Source: Desulforapulum autotrophicum HRM2 (GTDB taxonomy: Bacteria > Desulfobacterota > Desulfobacteria > Desulfobacterales > Desulfobacteraceae). From it: a DNA stretch of 64,000 nt. The notes under the pieces are model-generated. The model was not told where the DNA came from. It saw only the letters and a list, made by a program, of their open reading frames with translations, and ran no database searches. Positions within the stretch are counted from its first letter, which is position 1. Every line of letters starts with the position of its first letter. Where the stretch lies: positions 5,482,001-5,546,000 of the forward strand of contig NC_012108.1 of the NCBI RefSeq assembly GCF_000020365.1. The letters are read 5' to 3'. Below, piece after piece: positions 27,122-35,527 of this stretch. A program made the position numbers and the translations under genes.

Positions 27122-29038
27122 TTACCCTGCAATCTTCTCCACCCTGCCCTGGAGATGCCTGCCCAAAAATTGTTCCATGGCCCGGTAGAAATCAAACCGG
27201 TTTTCCTCATTATGAAATCCATGGCCTTCATCTTCCTTGAGCATATAGTGAACCTCAATATTGTGTTTTTTTAAAGCGTTGACAATCTGATCGGCTTCGG
27301 CTTTCTTAACTCTGGGGTCATTTGCCCCCTGGGCCACCAACAGGGGCGCCTTGATTTTATCTGCATGAAATACCGGGGATATCGCTTCTAAAAGCGCGCG
27401 GTCTTTTACCGGATCACCAATCATTTCATAAAATTTCTGCCTGCCCGGCTCCCAGTAAGGCGGCAGGGTTGAAAGCAGGGTAAAAATATTGGAAACGCCC
27501 ACATAATCAACGCCACAGGCATAGAGCTCCGGGGTAAATGCCATTCCCGCAAGGGTTGCGTAACCACCGTAGGAACCGCCATAGATGCCGATCCTGGCCG
27601 GATCGGCAATCCCCTGGTCTATCAGCCAGGCCACACCGTCAGAGATGTCGTCCTGCATCTCTTTTCCCCATTTTTTAAAGCCAGCCTGCCAGAAAGCCTT
27701 ACCATAGCCGGTCGAGCCCCTGAAATTCATCTGCAGCACGGCATATCCACGGTTAGCCAGAAACTGAGTTTCGGCATTAAAGCCCCAGTAATCCCTTGCC
27801 CAGGGGCCACCATGGGGATTCACAACCACCGGAAGATTCTGTGCTCCCCCCTTGGGAAGGGTCAGGTAGCCATGGATGGTCAGCCCATCACGGGATTCAT
27901 AGGAGATCGGTTTCTGATCGCACATTGTTTTTTCATCCAGCCATGGACTCACATCCGCTATCTTTATGAATTTTTTGGTGATTAAATCATAAAAATAGTA
28001 GGCCCCCAAAGATTTGTCACTGTAAGTTCTCACCAGTATTCTGGTTTCATCCCGGCTGCTGCTGGCAATATTGACTTCATAGCCGGGAAGGCGTTTTTCC
28101 AGGTCTGCCTGGAGCGCCCCTCTTTGGTCATCAAAAAAATGATAATGGCGTTTGTCCGTCACATAGGCCACCCCGGTAATTTTATGGCGCTTTTTGCTTC
28201 TCAAAAGATGAGAAACATCGACATCTGGGTGTTCATAGATCAATTCCAACGCTTTATTGTCAGCAATATCATATTTGTAAACAGCGGTTTTGTCCCGGCC
28301 AAGGTTGGATGCCATATAGACAAACCGGTTGTCATAGGTGAAAAACAAAGGGGACAGTTTCTCTTTAAAATTTGTTGTAACAATGGTTTTAAACGGCTCT
28401 TTTTCTGTTTCCCTGTACAGCAAAGATTGGTTAACACCATCTGTGGCCATTGCTATTCTGAGCCGGCCATCATTGTCCGTGAGCCATCCCTGGATGTTTC
28501 CCGGATTTTCGGCAATCATCTCCATCCTTCCGGTATCAATGTTGATGCGGTATACATCAAACACACGGGGGTCTCTCCTGTTCATGCCGATGAGCATCTC
28601 ATCTTTGATTTCTTCCAGGTCGTCAACAATATTGACCCGGACATCTTCAAAGGGGGTCAACTCCTTTAGGTTGCTTCCATCAATGTCCACGGCAAACAGG
28701 TGAAAATTTTCATTGCCGCCCCTGTCCTGTAGAAAGGCAATACGATTGTTGTTGGCCCAGAAAAAGCCGGCAACATCCCTTGCCGTTGACCGGGTTACCC
28801 TTTTCTCTCCGATTTGTCCTATTTTTTTGATGAACACATTCATCCGGTTTTCCCAGGGTTTCATGAATGCCAGGGAAGTGCCGTCCGGAGAAAGCTGGAA
28901 CCCGGTCTGTTCCGGATTTTTAAAAAACGATTTCATTGGAATCAGTGCTGTTTCACCCCGCAGACAACCGCAGCCAGATAGCAAACCAAGGGTTAACAAG
29001 CCGATGAAAATGATATTTATTTTTTGTCGAATACCCAT
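27122..29038 (-). CDS. S9 family peptidase (prolyl oligopeptidase type), predicted lipoprotein
   Basis: A 638-aa protein. A hydrophobic leader followed by L-L-S-G-C-G-C gives a lipobox, so it is probably anchored to a membrane on the periplasmic side. Residues about 40-380 form a beta-propeller; the C-terminal part is an alpha/beta hydrolase with the Ser elbow G-G-S-Y-G-G-Y, Asp in G-A-N-D-P-R-V and His in E-D-E-G-H-G-F. It should cleave short peptides, often after Pro or Ala. The ATG at 29038 has GGGGAA upstream and begins the leader directly; 29083 would add a charged extension before it. Confidence 0.88.
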   Translation of the reverse strand: MGIRQKINIIFIGLLTLGLLSGCGCLRGETALIPMKSFFKNPEQTGFQLSPDGTSLAFMKPWENRMNVFIKKIGQIGEKRVTRSTARDVAGFFWANNNRIAFLQDRGGNENFHLFAVDIDGSNLKELTPFEDVRVNIVDDLEEIKDEMLIGMNRRDPRVFDVYRINIDTGRMEMIAENPGNIQGWLTDNDGRLRIAMATDGVNQSLLYRETEKEPFKTIVTTNFKEKLSPLFFTYDNRFVYMASNLGRDKTAVYKYDIADNKALELIYEHPDVDVSHLLRSKKRHKITGVAYVTDKRHYHFFDDQRGALQADLEKRLPGYEVNIASSSRDETRILVRTYSDKSLGAYYFYDLITKKFIKIADVSPWLDEKTMCDQKPISYESRDGLTIHGYLTLPKGGAQNLPVVVNPHGGPWARDYWGFNAETQFLANRGYAVLQMNFRGSTGYGKAFWQAGFKKWGKEMQDDISDGVAWLIDQGIADPARIGIYGGSYGGYATLAGMAFTPELYACGVDYVGVSNIFTLLSTLPPYWEPGRQKFYEMIGDPVKDRALLEAISPVFHADKIKAPLLVAQGANDPRVKKAEADQIVNALKKHNIEVHYMLKEDEGHGFHNEENRFDFYRAMEQFLGRHLQGRVEKIAG

Positions 29039-29501
29039 TTTTTTCCCCGAAATTTTATGCAATTTCAAATTCTTATCTTTCAAGCCATAAGCCTGGGCCT
29101 ATCGCCTTCTTTTTCATTACCAGGATTTGCCGGGTCGTGGATCTGGGACCGGGCCATTGAAATAGGCTTCCGGTCGAGAAAGTCCACGACACAAACCTGT
29201 ACCATGAAAAGGGCCATTAACTCCATGATCAGACGAGGTTTAAAAGCCACCTGAACAATACCCGATTTCCTTTGAAAAAGGCAAGCTCCCTGTCCCCCCA
29301 AATCCACCGCCTATTTTTTGATACCCCTCCAAAGGGTATCCGAAAGATTCTTCTTGGGGGATTCATCCTGAAGGTGGGGACTTATTATAAAAACGGTCAA
29401 CCGACCCTAGCTGAGACCGGTTACCATGATTATGTAATTGTCGAAAACCGATGCTGGGCCGAAGGCCTTGAATTCGCAATATATAAATAAAAAAAGGACG
29501 T
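29039..29501. other. Intergenic region, no supported gene
   Basis: This 463-bp stretch separates the divergent peptidase start from the MFS 3' half. A plus-strand frame at 29272-29490 ends G-T-Y-Y-K-N-G-Q-P and D-Y-V-I-V-E-N-R and a minus-strand frame covers 29080-29307, but neither has a ribosome site or a recognisable family. They may be worn gene remnants. Confidence 0.4.
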
Positions 29502-30096
29502 CTAATCCTGCTCGGATGGGTTGGGGGAAATCAATTTTGCCAATAGTGCCAGGACCGCAGCTGTGCCGATCCCAAAAGCCAGAGTTAAAAAGATGTTGGC
29601 AGTGCCTGGACCAAAAATGAGTACGGAGACCCCACCGGTAAGCAGAGGACTTGCAAACTGGCCGGCAAACAGAAAACTGGTGACCACCGAAGTGCCAGCC
29701 GTGCCTGAAGATGTTGCAGTTTTTCGGGTTACGCCATTCATGATAGACGGCACCAGAATACCAAAAGCAATGCCATTTAAAATGAGAAAACAAAACAGCA
29801 AAACAATGGAAGGATAGGCTGATAGGCCGTAAAAAGAGATGGCAAATCCACTTAAGCTTAATGTCGGAAGCCATTGGCCGATACGTTTATTCAGACGACC
29901 AAAGGCAAGACCGGTTAAAAACGAGGAAGCTGTCATAACGGCCATGGCAAATCCTGCCATCCGGGAGTCTCCAAGGCCATTTTCCTGGAGGTACAGGGCA
30001 ATGTTTACTGGAATGGTGTAAAAGGCCGTCATGAGCAAAAACATCCCGATTCCCCAAAGGGCATAGAAGCCAAGATTGCCAGCGGCCTTTCCCGGC
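29502..30096 (-). pseudogene. MFS transporter, C-terminal half (split by transposon)
   Basis: This encodes the last roughly 195 residues of a major facilitator transporter, about six helices, including F-Y-A-L-W-G-I-G-M-F-L-L-M and G-L-A-F-G-R-L-N-K-R-I-G. The frame runs upstream to Q-P-G-K at the transposon junction, where it is cut. The matching N-terminal half is at 34494-35059. Joining the two after removing the element and one target duplication gives 385 codons in a single frame. A downstream ATG at 30044 is inside a helix and is not a real start. Confidence 0.93.
30091..30096. repeat. Target-site duplication, left copy
   Basis: CCCGGC directly precedes the TG that begins the transposon, and the same six bases follow its right end at 34494-34499. 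The match extends to ten bases (CCCGGCTGCT), but the inverted repeats align without gaps only if six bases are assigned to the duplication. Confidence 0.8.
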
Positions 30097-30302
30097 TGCT
30101 AAGATTCAAAAAGTGTAACGCTTACCCCGCCGATCAATGACGAAAAAATGTAACTCGCTATCACGCTACCCCGCCGCTATACCCCGCCAATAAAATTAAT
30201 TCGTCATACCCCGCTTACCCCGCTGATATCCCGCCGTCGATTCACAACAGAATAAAATTTTGTCATTCTATTCTATCAGACTTAAATCTTGGAGAAGATA
30301 GA
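30097..30302. repeat. Transposon left end with transposase-site and ACCCCGC repeats
   Basis: Two copies of an AAAAA(G/A)TGTAAC motif have their TGTAAC cores at 30114 and 30149, matching cores at the right end and probably being transposase binding sites. Between 30122 and 30235 a TACCCCGC-like word occurs about six times on one strand, on an otherwise AT-rich background. The Cys-cluster gene follows at 30303 with GGAG upstream. Confidence 0.7.
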
Positions 30303-30677
30303 ATGGCAAAAAATTCCCGTGGAAAACGCCCTTGTTCTATTTGCCGAAAATGGTTTCAGCCGGATGTGAGACAAAAGGGACGGCAGAAAACTTGCAGCCC
30401 AGCCTGCCGAAAAGAACTCCATCGGAGGCAATGTGAAAATTTAAACAGGAAAAACAAAGCCGATTATAAAAACAACTACCTGACCAAAAAACTTGAAAAG
30501 GCTGAGATTGAGTTCACATCTAATTCAGCAAGTGCGGTAATTTCATTACAAAGACAGACAAAGCCTGTTCTGCCGATGGATGTCATTGTGGCAGAGTATG
30601 GGATAAAGCCTGCCGTCATTATTCAATATCTGGCCAGCCAGATCATCACCCACGGTAGAATCTATAAATCCCCATAA
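30303..30677 (+). CDS. Transposon-borne Cys-cluster (zinc-finger-like) protein
   Basis: A 124-aa basic protein. The N-terminus has C-S-I-C-R-K-W-F and then C-S-P-A-C-R-K, a C-x2-C ... C-x4-C zinc-binding pattern (residues about 16-41) similar to small proteins found beside transposases. The rest is charged and helical. It probably binds DNA or a partner during transposition. GGAG precedes the ATG at good spacing. It is the first gene of the element. Confidence 0.75.
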   Translation: MAKNSRGKRPCSICRKWFQPDVRQKGRQKTCSPACRKELHRRQCENLNRKNKADYKNNYLTKKLEKAEIEFTSNSASAVISLQRQTKPVLPMDVIVAEYGIKPAVIIQYLASQIITHGRIYKSP

Positions 30678-30729
30678 ATATTAATAAAAATCTGATAAAA
30701 TGCCGTGAAATCCTGATTTTGACAAAGCC

Positions 30730-30939
30730 GACTAATCACTGGGGCATTTCAAGAGACATGGTTGAGATAAACCCTTGGAATATAAATAAAACTCGACAGA
30801 CTAATCCGTTATTGATTTTAAGAGGCATCATAAGCGTAACCTATTGAGAATTAAAGGAGATTTCGTCAGACTAATACCGTTGACTGTTTAAGAGACAACA
30901 GACAGCAATCCGTACCTGGGATATAAGAGAAGGTATCTG
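30730..30939 (+). repeat. Three direct repeats of about 70 bp
   Basis: The word GACTAAT recurs at 30730, 30799 and 30869, each time followed after 11-12 bases by TTnAAGAG(A/G)CA, and preceded in units 2 and 3 by a related TT-G-G/A-rich stretch and TCGNCA. Spacing is 69 and 70 bp. It fills the only sizeable non-coding gap in the transposon, upstream of the CHC2 gene. Function unknown: protein-binding sites, a structured leader or a repeat-spacer-like array are possible. Confidence 0.6.
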
Positions 30940-30966
30940 AAAATTCAAAATAAGTGAGGTGCCACC

Positions 30967-31323
30967 ATGACGAAGAGATTCTCATCCCGTGAATTATTTA
31001 AACTGCGAAACAACATTCCTGTGGATATACTGATCAGGGATCATTTACAGATCCCGTCGAAAATCAGGGACGGCTTTTTTCGTTTTTTATGCCCCTTGTG
31101 TAACGAATTTCAAACCGCAGTAAATCCGGCCACCAACCTGGCCAGGTGCTTCCGGTGTGAAAAAAATTTCAACACCATCGATCTTGTCATGGTGGTCAGA
31201 AAATATGGATTCCGGGACAGTGTCTTGTACCTGCAAGAACTGCCTGTGCCTCCCCATATTCCGGCAGGGGCTTTGGCCGGGATTGTCGCCGGTATCGGCC
31301 GCCCTATCCCAGGGGGACGGTAA
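30967..31323 (+). CDS. CHC2-type zinc-finger protein (primase-like)
   Basis: A 118-aa protein resembling the zinc-binding domain of DnaG primases: I-P-V-D-I-L-I-R-D-H at 16-25, then F-L-C-P-L-C-N-E-F and A-R-C-F-R-C-E-K-N-F, followed by T-I-D-L-V-M. Four Cys replace the C-H-C2 set. There is no catalytic Toprim domain, so it should bind DNA only. Stand-alone CHC2 proteins occur in mobile elements. GAGG lies 6 bases before the ATG. The next gene starts 2 bp after its stop. Confidence 0.8.
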   Translation: MTKRFSSRELFKLRNNIPVDILIRDHLQIPSKIRDGFFRFLCPLCNEFQTAVNPATNLARCFRCEKNFNTIDLVMVVRKYGFRDSVLYLQELPVPPHIPAGALAGIVAGIGRPIPGGR

Positions 31324-31325
31324 CA

Positions 31326-31877
31326 ATGGATCGATTAATTGAATTGGAGACACTCATTGCCCGCAACCAGGAGCGTTTTTGCCAAATTGGCCGGGCATTG
31401 AAAGCAATAAGAGATGGACGTCTGTACAGGCAGGCCCTGTTCGATACGTTTGAGGCGTATGCCAGGACAAGGTGGGATATGGGCAGATCCCAGGCATACC
31501 GCCTGATTAAATCCTATGAAGTCATCCACAATTTGTCGCCAATTGGGGACAGGATGCCTGCCAATGAATCCCAAGTCCGCCCCCTGGCTCAACTGGCGCC
31601 TGATGAGCAACGCAAGACCTGGAAGGATTTCATAAACAGCGGTGTTGAGTCGAGCGCACTGAACATCAGAAGATTCATTGATTCCCGGAAACCCCAACCA
31701 CAAAGCAAACCGGATCTGACTGAACGGATTACAGACGAATACCTGGCCGCAGTAAATGCCATGCTGGAACAGGTTCGGGTAGCCCAGCATGATCATTGGC
31801 AGAAAACTTCCAGGCAGGCGGCTTTGTTGTGGAACCGGGTTATGCGGGAAAAGATCCTGTCAAAGGGGGACGGATAA
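31326..31877 (+). CDS. Small helical DNA-binding-like protein of the transposon
   Basis: A 183-aa protein, mostly helical. The segment F-E-A-Y-A-R-T-R-W-D-M-G-R-S-Q-A-Y-R-L-I (about residues 42-61) has the form of a helix-turn-helix seen in ParB-like and DUF3102-like proteins. It is coupled to its neighbours: 2 bp after the CHC2 gene and overlapping the transposase start by one base (TAATG). It may direct target choice or regulate transposition, judged from position only. Confidence 0.65.
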   Translation: MDRLIELETLIARNQERFCQIGRALKAIRDGRLYRQALFDTFEAYARTRWDMGRSQAYRLIKSYEVIHNLSPIGDRMPANESQVRPLAQLAPDEQRKTWKDFINSGVESSALNIRRFIDSRKPQPQSKPDLTERITDEYLAAVNAMLEQVRVAQHDHWQKTSRQAALLWNRVMREKILSKGDG

Positions 31878-33541
31878 TGGACAACCTGAGCATTGATGAC
31901 CGCTTTCATTTGCTGCTTCACAGAAAAATCATGAACAAAACCGGATCTGCCAAAAGAAGGAGCAAAAAATACTACAAGGACCAGTATAAGAAAACGGGCA
32001 TCATCCCCGCTCCCCTCTTACTGGTTGAAAAAGGGATCATGGAGGGCAGAAAATGCAGCGGACGTCCCCGTTCCATCGACGAACAAACCAGAAAACGATT
32101 TATCGAAATGGTCAAGACCTCCAGTGACCCATCATCCCAGGAATTTATTTTTATCACCCGGAAGGCCAGGACCATTAAAAATTACCACTACTGGCTTGAG
32201 AAAGAGCTGGGCAAATCCATCAGCCTTCCGGCGCTCAGGCGATGTGCCAAGAGGGAAAATCTCAAATTCTATCTGGAAAAAGAGGATTATCAAGATGAGC
32301 CCCGGCCACCCAAGGCCTTTAATCCGGAACCGGTATTTTGTCTGATCCAGATGGACGGATGCCGGTTCCGATATTTAAAAATCAGAAATGAAAACAACAA
32401 CTGGCAAACACCCCAGGTTATAGAGATCTTTGATACCGGCTCCCGGCATATGTTTGTTTTGGATGCTTATTTTACCGAAAGCAGCCTGAATTCTGTGGAT
32501 CTTTTTACCCAGTTTTTATTAAGCACACCGTTTCCCCAACAAAAAGTTCGATTCAGACCTGACCAGGCAAAAGGTTTTTTAAATCTCAAGAGAGCCGTAA
32601 ATGCCCTGAATCTGAAGCATTCTACACCCGGCGGATTTTATATGGCATCGGATTTTGCAAGGCCGCATGCTCCCAAAGACAAGGCCCATCTTGAGTCGTC
32701 CCACCGGAGCCTGCATAACTTTGAGATAAAAATTATCAAGGCGTTTGAAGACAGGATCTGCGACACAGTTGCCGGCACTATTTTTAATCGCGGGAAAAAA
32801 GAGAAGATCACGGTGACCCTCCTTGATATCACCCTCAAGGAGTTGAAAGAGGGCCCTTTGATCGAGGAGTATCGCAACGAACATAACAACAACAAACATT
32901 ATTTTAGCGAGAAAGCTGAAATCCGTGAATGGATTCCGGCTCAAAAGTTAGATGCTTTTTTAGTGATCCAGGCTGATCCCCTGACCTTTACCCCGGATCA
33001 AGTACAGGAATATGTGAAATACGGCTTCAGAAAAATCAAAGCCACGGTGTCAAAAAAAAGAACCATTCGGCACAAAAATCGGGATTACCATGTGACCTGT
33101 GGTGCGGAGATATTCAGCAGGCATAAAAGTACACCGGTACAGATTTCCATATACAGGGACAAGCTTTTCATTTTTGAGCAGGGGGAGGATGGCATACTGC
33201 TGGGGGAAGCCCTTGCCCGACAGCCTTTTGAGAAACCGGCCGAGTTTTCGGAAAAAGTGCAGCCTGATGAGCTCGACAGAATCATCACTCTTTTGGAAGA
33301 ACACAACATAGCCGTTTGCCGGTCCACCTTGATTGAGGTTTATCACAAGGGCCTCACCCTCGCCCGGGCCAAACAGGTTTTTCATCATAATCAATCACGC
33401 TATGCGGTATACACCAAAAGAATGAGGCAGCCGGAGACAGAAAAAGGGACGGCATTGTTCCGTGCATTCATTCTGGATTGTGAAAGATCGATGGGTTCGA
33501 ATCACATCGTCACTTATGCAACCAACGGGGATTTAACATGA
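31877..33541 (+). CDS. DDE transposase (TniA/TnsB/Mu-like integrase catalytic core)
   Basis: A 554-aa transposase. An N-terminal DNA-binding part (1-150) precedes an RNase H-fold core with D160 in L-I-Q-M-D-G-C, D229 in F-R-P-D-Q-A-K and E273 in A-H-L-E-S-S-H-R as the likely catalytic triad. A C-terminal beta-rich part (about 370-460) fits the Mu-transposase C domain. It cuts and joins the element's ends, probably at the TGTAAC-containing sites. The ATG at 31877 follows AAGGGGGACGG; the longer frame from 31796 overlaps the preceding gene without a site. The stop overlaps the ATPase start (ATGA). Confidence 0.9.
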   Translation: MDNLSIDDRFHLLLHRKIMNKTGSAKRRSKKYYKDQYKKTGIIPAPLLLVEKGIMEGRKCSGRPRSIDEQTRKRFIEMVKTSSDPSSQEFIFITRKARTIKNYHYWLEKELGKSISLPALRRCAKRENLKFYLEKEDYQDEPRPPKAFNPEPVFCLIQMDGCRFRYLKIRNENNNWQTPQVIEIFDTGSRHMFVLDAYFTESSLNSVDLFTQFLLSTPFPQQKVRFRPDQAKGFLNLKRAVNALNLKHSTPGGFYMASDFARPHAPKDKAHLESSHRSLHNFEIKIIKAFEDRICDTVAGTIFNRGKKEKITVTLLDITLKELKEGPLIEEYRNEHNNNKHYFSEKAEIREWIPAQKLDAFLVIQADPLTFTPDQVQEYVKYGFRKIKATVSKKRTIRHKNRDYHVTCGAEIFSRHKSTPVQISIYRDKLFIFEQGEDGILLGEALARQPFEKPAEFSEKVQPDELDRIITLLEEHNIAVCRSTLIEVYHKGLTLARAKQVFHHNQSRYAVYTKRMRQPETEKGTALFRAFILDCERSMGSNHIVTYATNGDLT

Positions 33542-34200
33542 AAGAAGATTTTATCAGTGATAAGCGCCGGATATCTTATCTGAGCGCCACCTATAACCGG
33601 ATTTACCGGGGAAAAAGTGTGCTCATTGAGGGTGATTTCGGGGCAGGGAAAACCCGGTTTTTACAATTGCTGCGGCCTAAAAAGCTTCATGCTGTATGGG
33701 TGGAGTCCTTGTTCAACATACACGAAATCCTGGCTGCCATATTAAAAGAATTGAATTATGATACCACCGCCACCTATCGCAGGACCCCACAATACCTGAA
33801 AATGATTCGCAACCTGTCCAACTGCTTTATTATCATTGATGAAGCCAGCGATCTGGACACCCGGGTCTGGCCATATCTCAAACGAATCATTGATGCAGGC
33901 GTACCCATGGTCTTTGCCGGACAGCCAAATGTCAGAACCTATTTGAGCCGCAACCACCCAGACATACTCAGCCGACTGAAAACCCTCATGTTGTATCCCA
34001 TAGTAGTGGAAGATTTTATTGAAAATTGCAAAGATATCCAGCAAGAAGCCGTGGAGCAAATTTATATGGCCGTCAAAGGCGACATGAGAAAGTTTGAAGA
34101 AATCTGTACAGACTGCCGAGACAGGGCAAAAGAACTGGGTTATAAATTTGTCGACGTCAATCTTGCCCTGGAATTTATCTCGGACCTGCCTCCTCAATAA
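33538..34200 (+). CDS. AAA ATPase, TniB/TnsC/IstB-like transposition protein
   Basis: A 220-aa P-loop ATPase with Walker A G-D-F-G-A-G-K-T (32-39) and Walker B F-I-I-I-D-E-A-S-D (about 97-105), then F-A-G-Q-P. It should act as the ATP-dependent target-selection and transposase-activating partner, like MuB or TnsC. At 220 aa it is shorter than most TniB or TnsC proteins. It overlaps the transposase gene by 4 bp. Confidence 0.88.
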   Translation: MKEDFISDKRRISYLSATYNRIYRGKSVLIEGDFGAGKTRFLQLLRPKKLHAVWVESLFNIHEILAAILKELNYDTTATYRRTPQYLKMIRNLSNCFIIIDEASDLDTRVWPYLKRIIDAGVPMVFAGQPNVRTYLSRNHPDILSRLKTLMLYPIVVEDFIENCKDIQQEAVEQIYMAVKGDMRKFEEICTDCRDRAKELGYKFVDVNLALEFISDLPPQ

Positions 34201-34493
34201 TTTTTAAACACAACCTGTCTGATTAAAAACAGGTCATCTCTTCGATTAGTCGAAGGATGGCCTGTCTGTGTTCTCTCTTCATTCAGATCCATCCGTTGAT
34301 TTCAGATTTAACCGAAACGTCTTTACAAAACCCTGATTTATTGGTGGTTTTTGAGATTTTTTTATGGCGTTACATTATTTTGTAAATTTGCTTATCTTTG
34401 ATACTCAGACTAACTCATTCTATTTATTTAAAAATCGCTCAACAGGCAAAATTTGAGGATTCAAAAAACCGTTACATTATTTGAATCTGATCA
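34201..34493. repeat. Transposon right end
   Basis: Non-coding DNA holding two inverted copies of the transposase-site motif (GTTACATTATTT, cores at 34369 and 34471) and ending GAATCTGATCA at 34493. A near-palindrome, AACAGGTCATC with GATGGCCTGT at about 34226-34269, follows the ATPase stop and may be a terminator. Site spacing differs from the left end (about 102 versus 35 bp), as in Tn7-like elements with asymmetric ends. Confidence 0.75.
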
Positions 34494-35059
34494 CCCGGCT
34501 GCTTTTCCTGCGCTTGTTTGGGATACTGCTCCGGCAAAAAGAAAAAGACCAGTAGCCAGACCGGCACCCCGAGTAGATAGATATAAAACGAAGCCCGCCA
34601 GCTGATGGATGCCAGGAGTCCTGACAGCAAGGTCGCGATGACGCCGCCAAGATTGGTGGATGCAGAAGCATACCCCATGGTCTTGGTTTTTTCATATCCT
34701 GACCACAAATCCGCGATGATCCCGGTGGACAGTGGCATGAGAATTCCCACCCCGATGCCGAGAATGGCACGCATGAATAGCAGAAACGGAATGGAATCGG
34801 CCATGCCTCCTCCGAACCCGCCAGCAATATAGAAGAAAATGCCGGTGTAGATTAGCCGTTTTCGGGGAACCCTGTTGCTGAGCATGCCGGTGAGCAGTGC
34901 CACCGGGATAATGCTCAAGGCCGGTGTGGTGAGCACCATCTTACCCAAAAGGGCTGATGCATCCGGGAAAAAAGCAATGATGTCTGCCATGGCCGGGGCC
35001 ACAGCCGCACCGGACATTACTGTGAGCAATGAGAGGGAAAGCACGGCAATTCGAATCAT
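34494..35059 (-). pseudogene. MFS transporter, N-terminal half (split by transposon)
   Basis: The start and first 188 residues of a major facilitator protein, with about six helices and M-S-N-R-V-P-R-K-R-L-I in the loop after helix 2. It is preceded by AAAGGAG. The frame passes E-K-Q-P-G at the target duplication and then runs a few codons into the transposon before a stop at 34472. The C-terminal half is at 29502-30096. The first six helices alone are unlikely to be functional. Confidence 0.93.
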
Positions 35060-35097
35060 TTAATCTCCTTTAGGATGAGGGATAGGTAACAACAATA

Positions 35098-35340
35098 TCA
35101 ACCGTTAATGTTCCTGTCCAAGCAACATGGTTCTTCCCGGTCAAGACAATATCCGTTTCGTCCCGCCTCCCTCACTTTGTACATTGCATTGTTTGCCTGT
35201 CCTACCAGGGTTTTTATTTCCCGCCCAGTTTCAGGATAGATCAATATTCCAATGCTTCCTCCAATATTTTCCGTCCAATCTTGGCCGATGTCAATTCCTT
35301 TTGTATCAGTGCCAAGAGCTTTTCTGCATGTCAGAAGTGA
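35098..35340 (-). pseudogene. GGDEF domain C-terminal fragment
   Basis: About 75 residues matching the end of a diguanylate cyclase domain: G-G-S-I-G-I-L-I-Y-P, L-V-G-Q-A-N-N-A-M-Y and G-R-N-G-Y. The catalytic GGDEF half is missing and the upstream frame joins unrelated sequence. It is one of three fragments placed end to end here. Confidence 0.75.
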
Positions 35341-35383
35341 CACGCGATGTCGATCCGGGGGCCGGAACGTCATCCACCCAAAG

Positions 35384-35527
35384 GCCCTCTTTCTGTGTAA
35401 ATGCCATATCCTTATGTTGGAAGCTACCATCTTTATGGGGTAAGCTGCTGTGCCCCTTATGAGTCACCTCCGGAGCCAATGTATACGAACTCCAGCATCT
35501 TTTTTCCCTGATCGCCAAAAATCTTTT
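35384..35527 (-). pseudogene. Fragment homologous to the AlbA_2/RecG-like gene at 54630-56561
   Basis: The encoded segment has R-W/C-W-S-S-Y-T-L-A-P-E followed by S-S-L-P-H-K-D-G-S, the same order as in the AlbA_2 gene of the defence operon (nucleotides about 54966-55120), including the TTATGGGGTAAGCTGCTG repeat word. It is fused in frame to a transposase fragment on one side and abuts the GGDEF fragment on the other. Confidence 0.8.

Larger units (their letters stand above)
30097..34493 (+). mobile_element. Five-gene DDE transposon (Tn7/Tn402/Mu-like organisation)
   Basis: A 4,397-bp element bounded by 24-bp imperfect inverted repeats (20 of 24 matching, starting TG and containing AGATTCAAA and TGTAACG), flanked by CCCGGC target duplications. 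All five genes read left to right: Cys-cluster protein, CHC2 zinc-finger protein, helical DNA-binding-like protein, DDE transposase and AAA ATPase. The last two overlap by 4 bp in the order seen for TniA-TniB and TnsB-TnsC. No passenger gene is present. The three small genes are not part of the Tn402 or Tn7 sets I know. Confidence 0.92.

Noticed and set aside
29502-30044. A 180-residue frame with its own ATG taken as a short MFS-like gene.
   Set aside because: The ATG is inside a helix and homologous sequence continues upstream to the transposon junction; it is half of a split gene.
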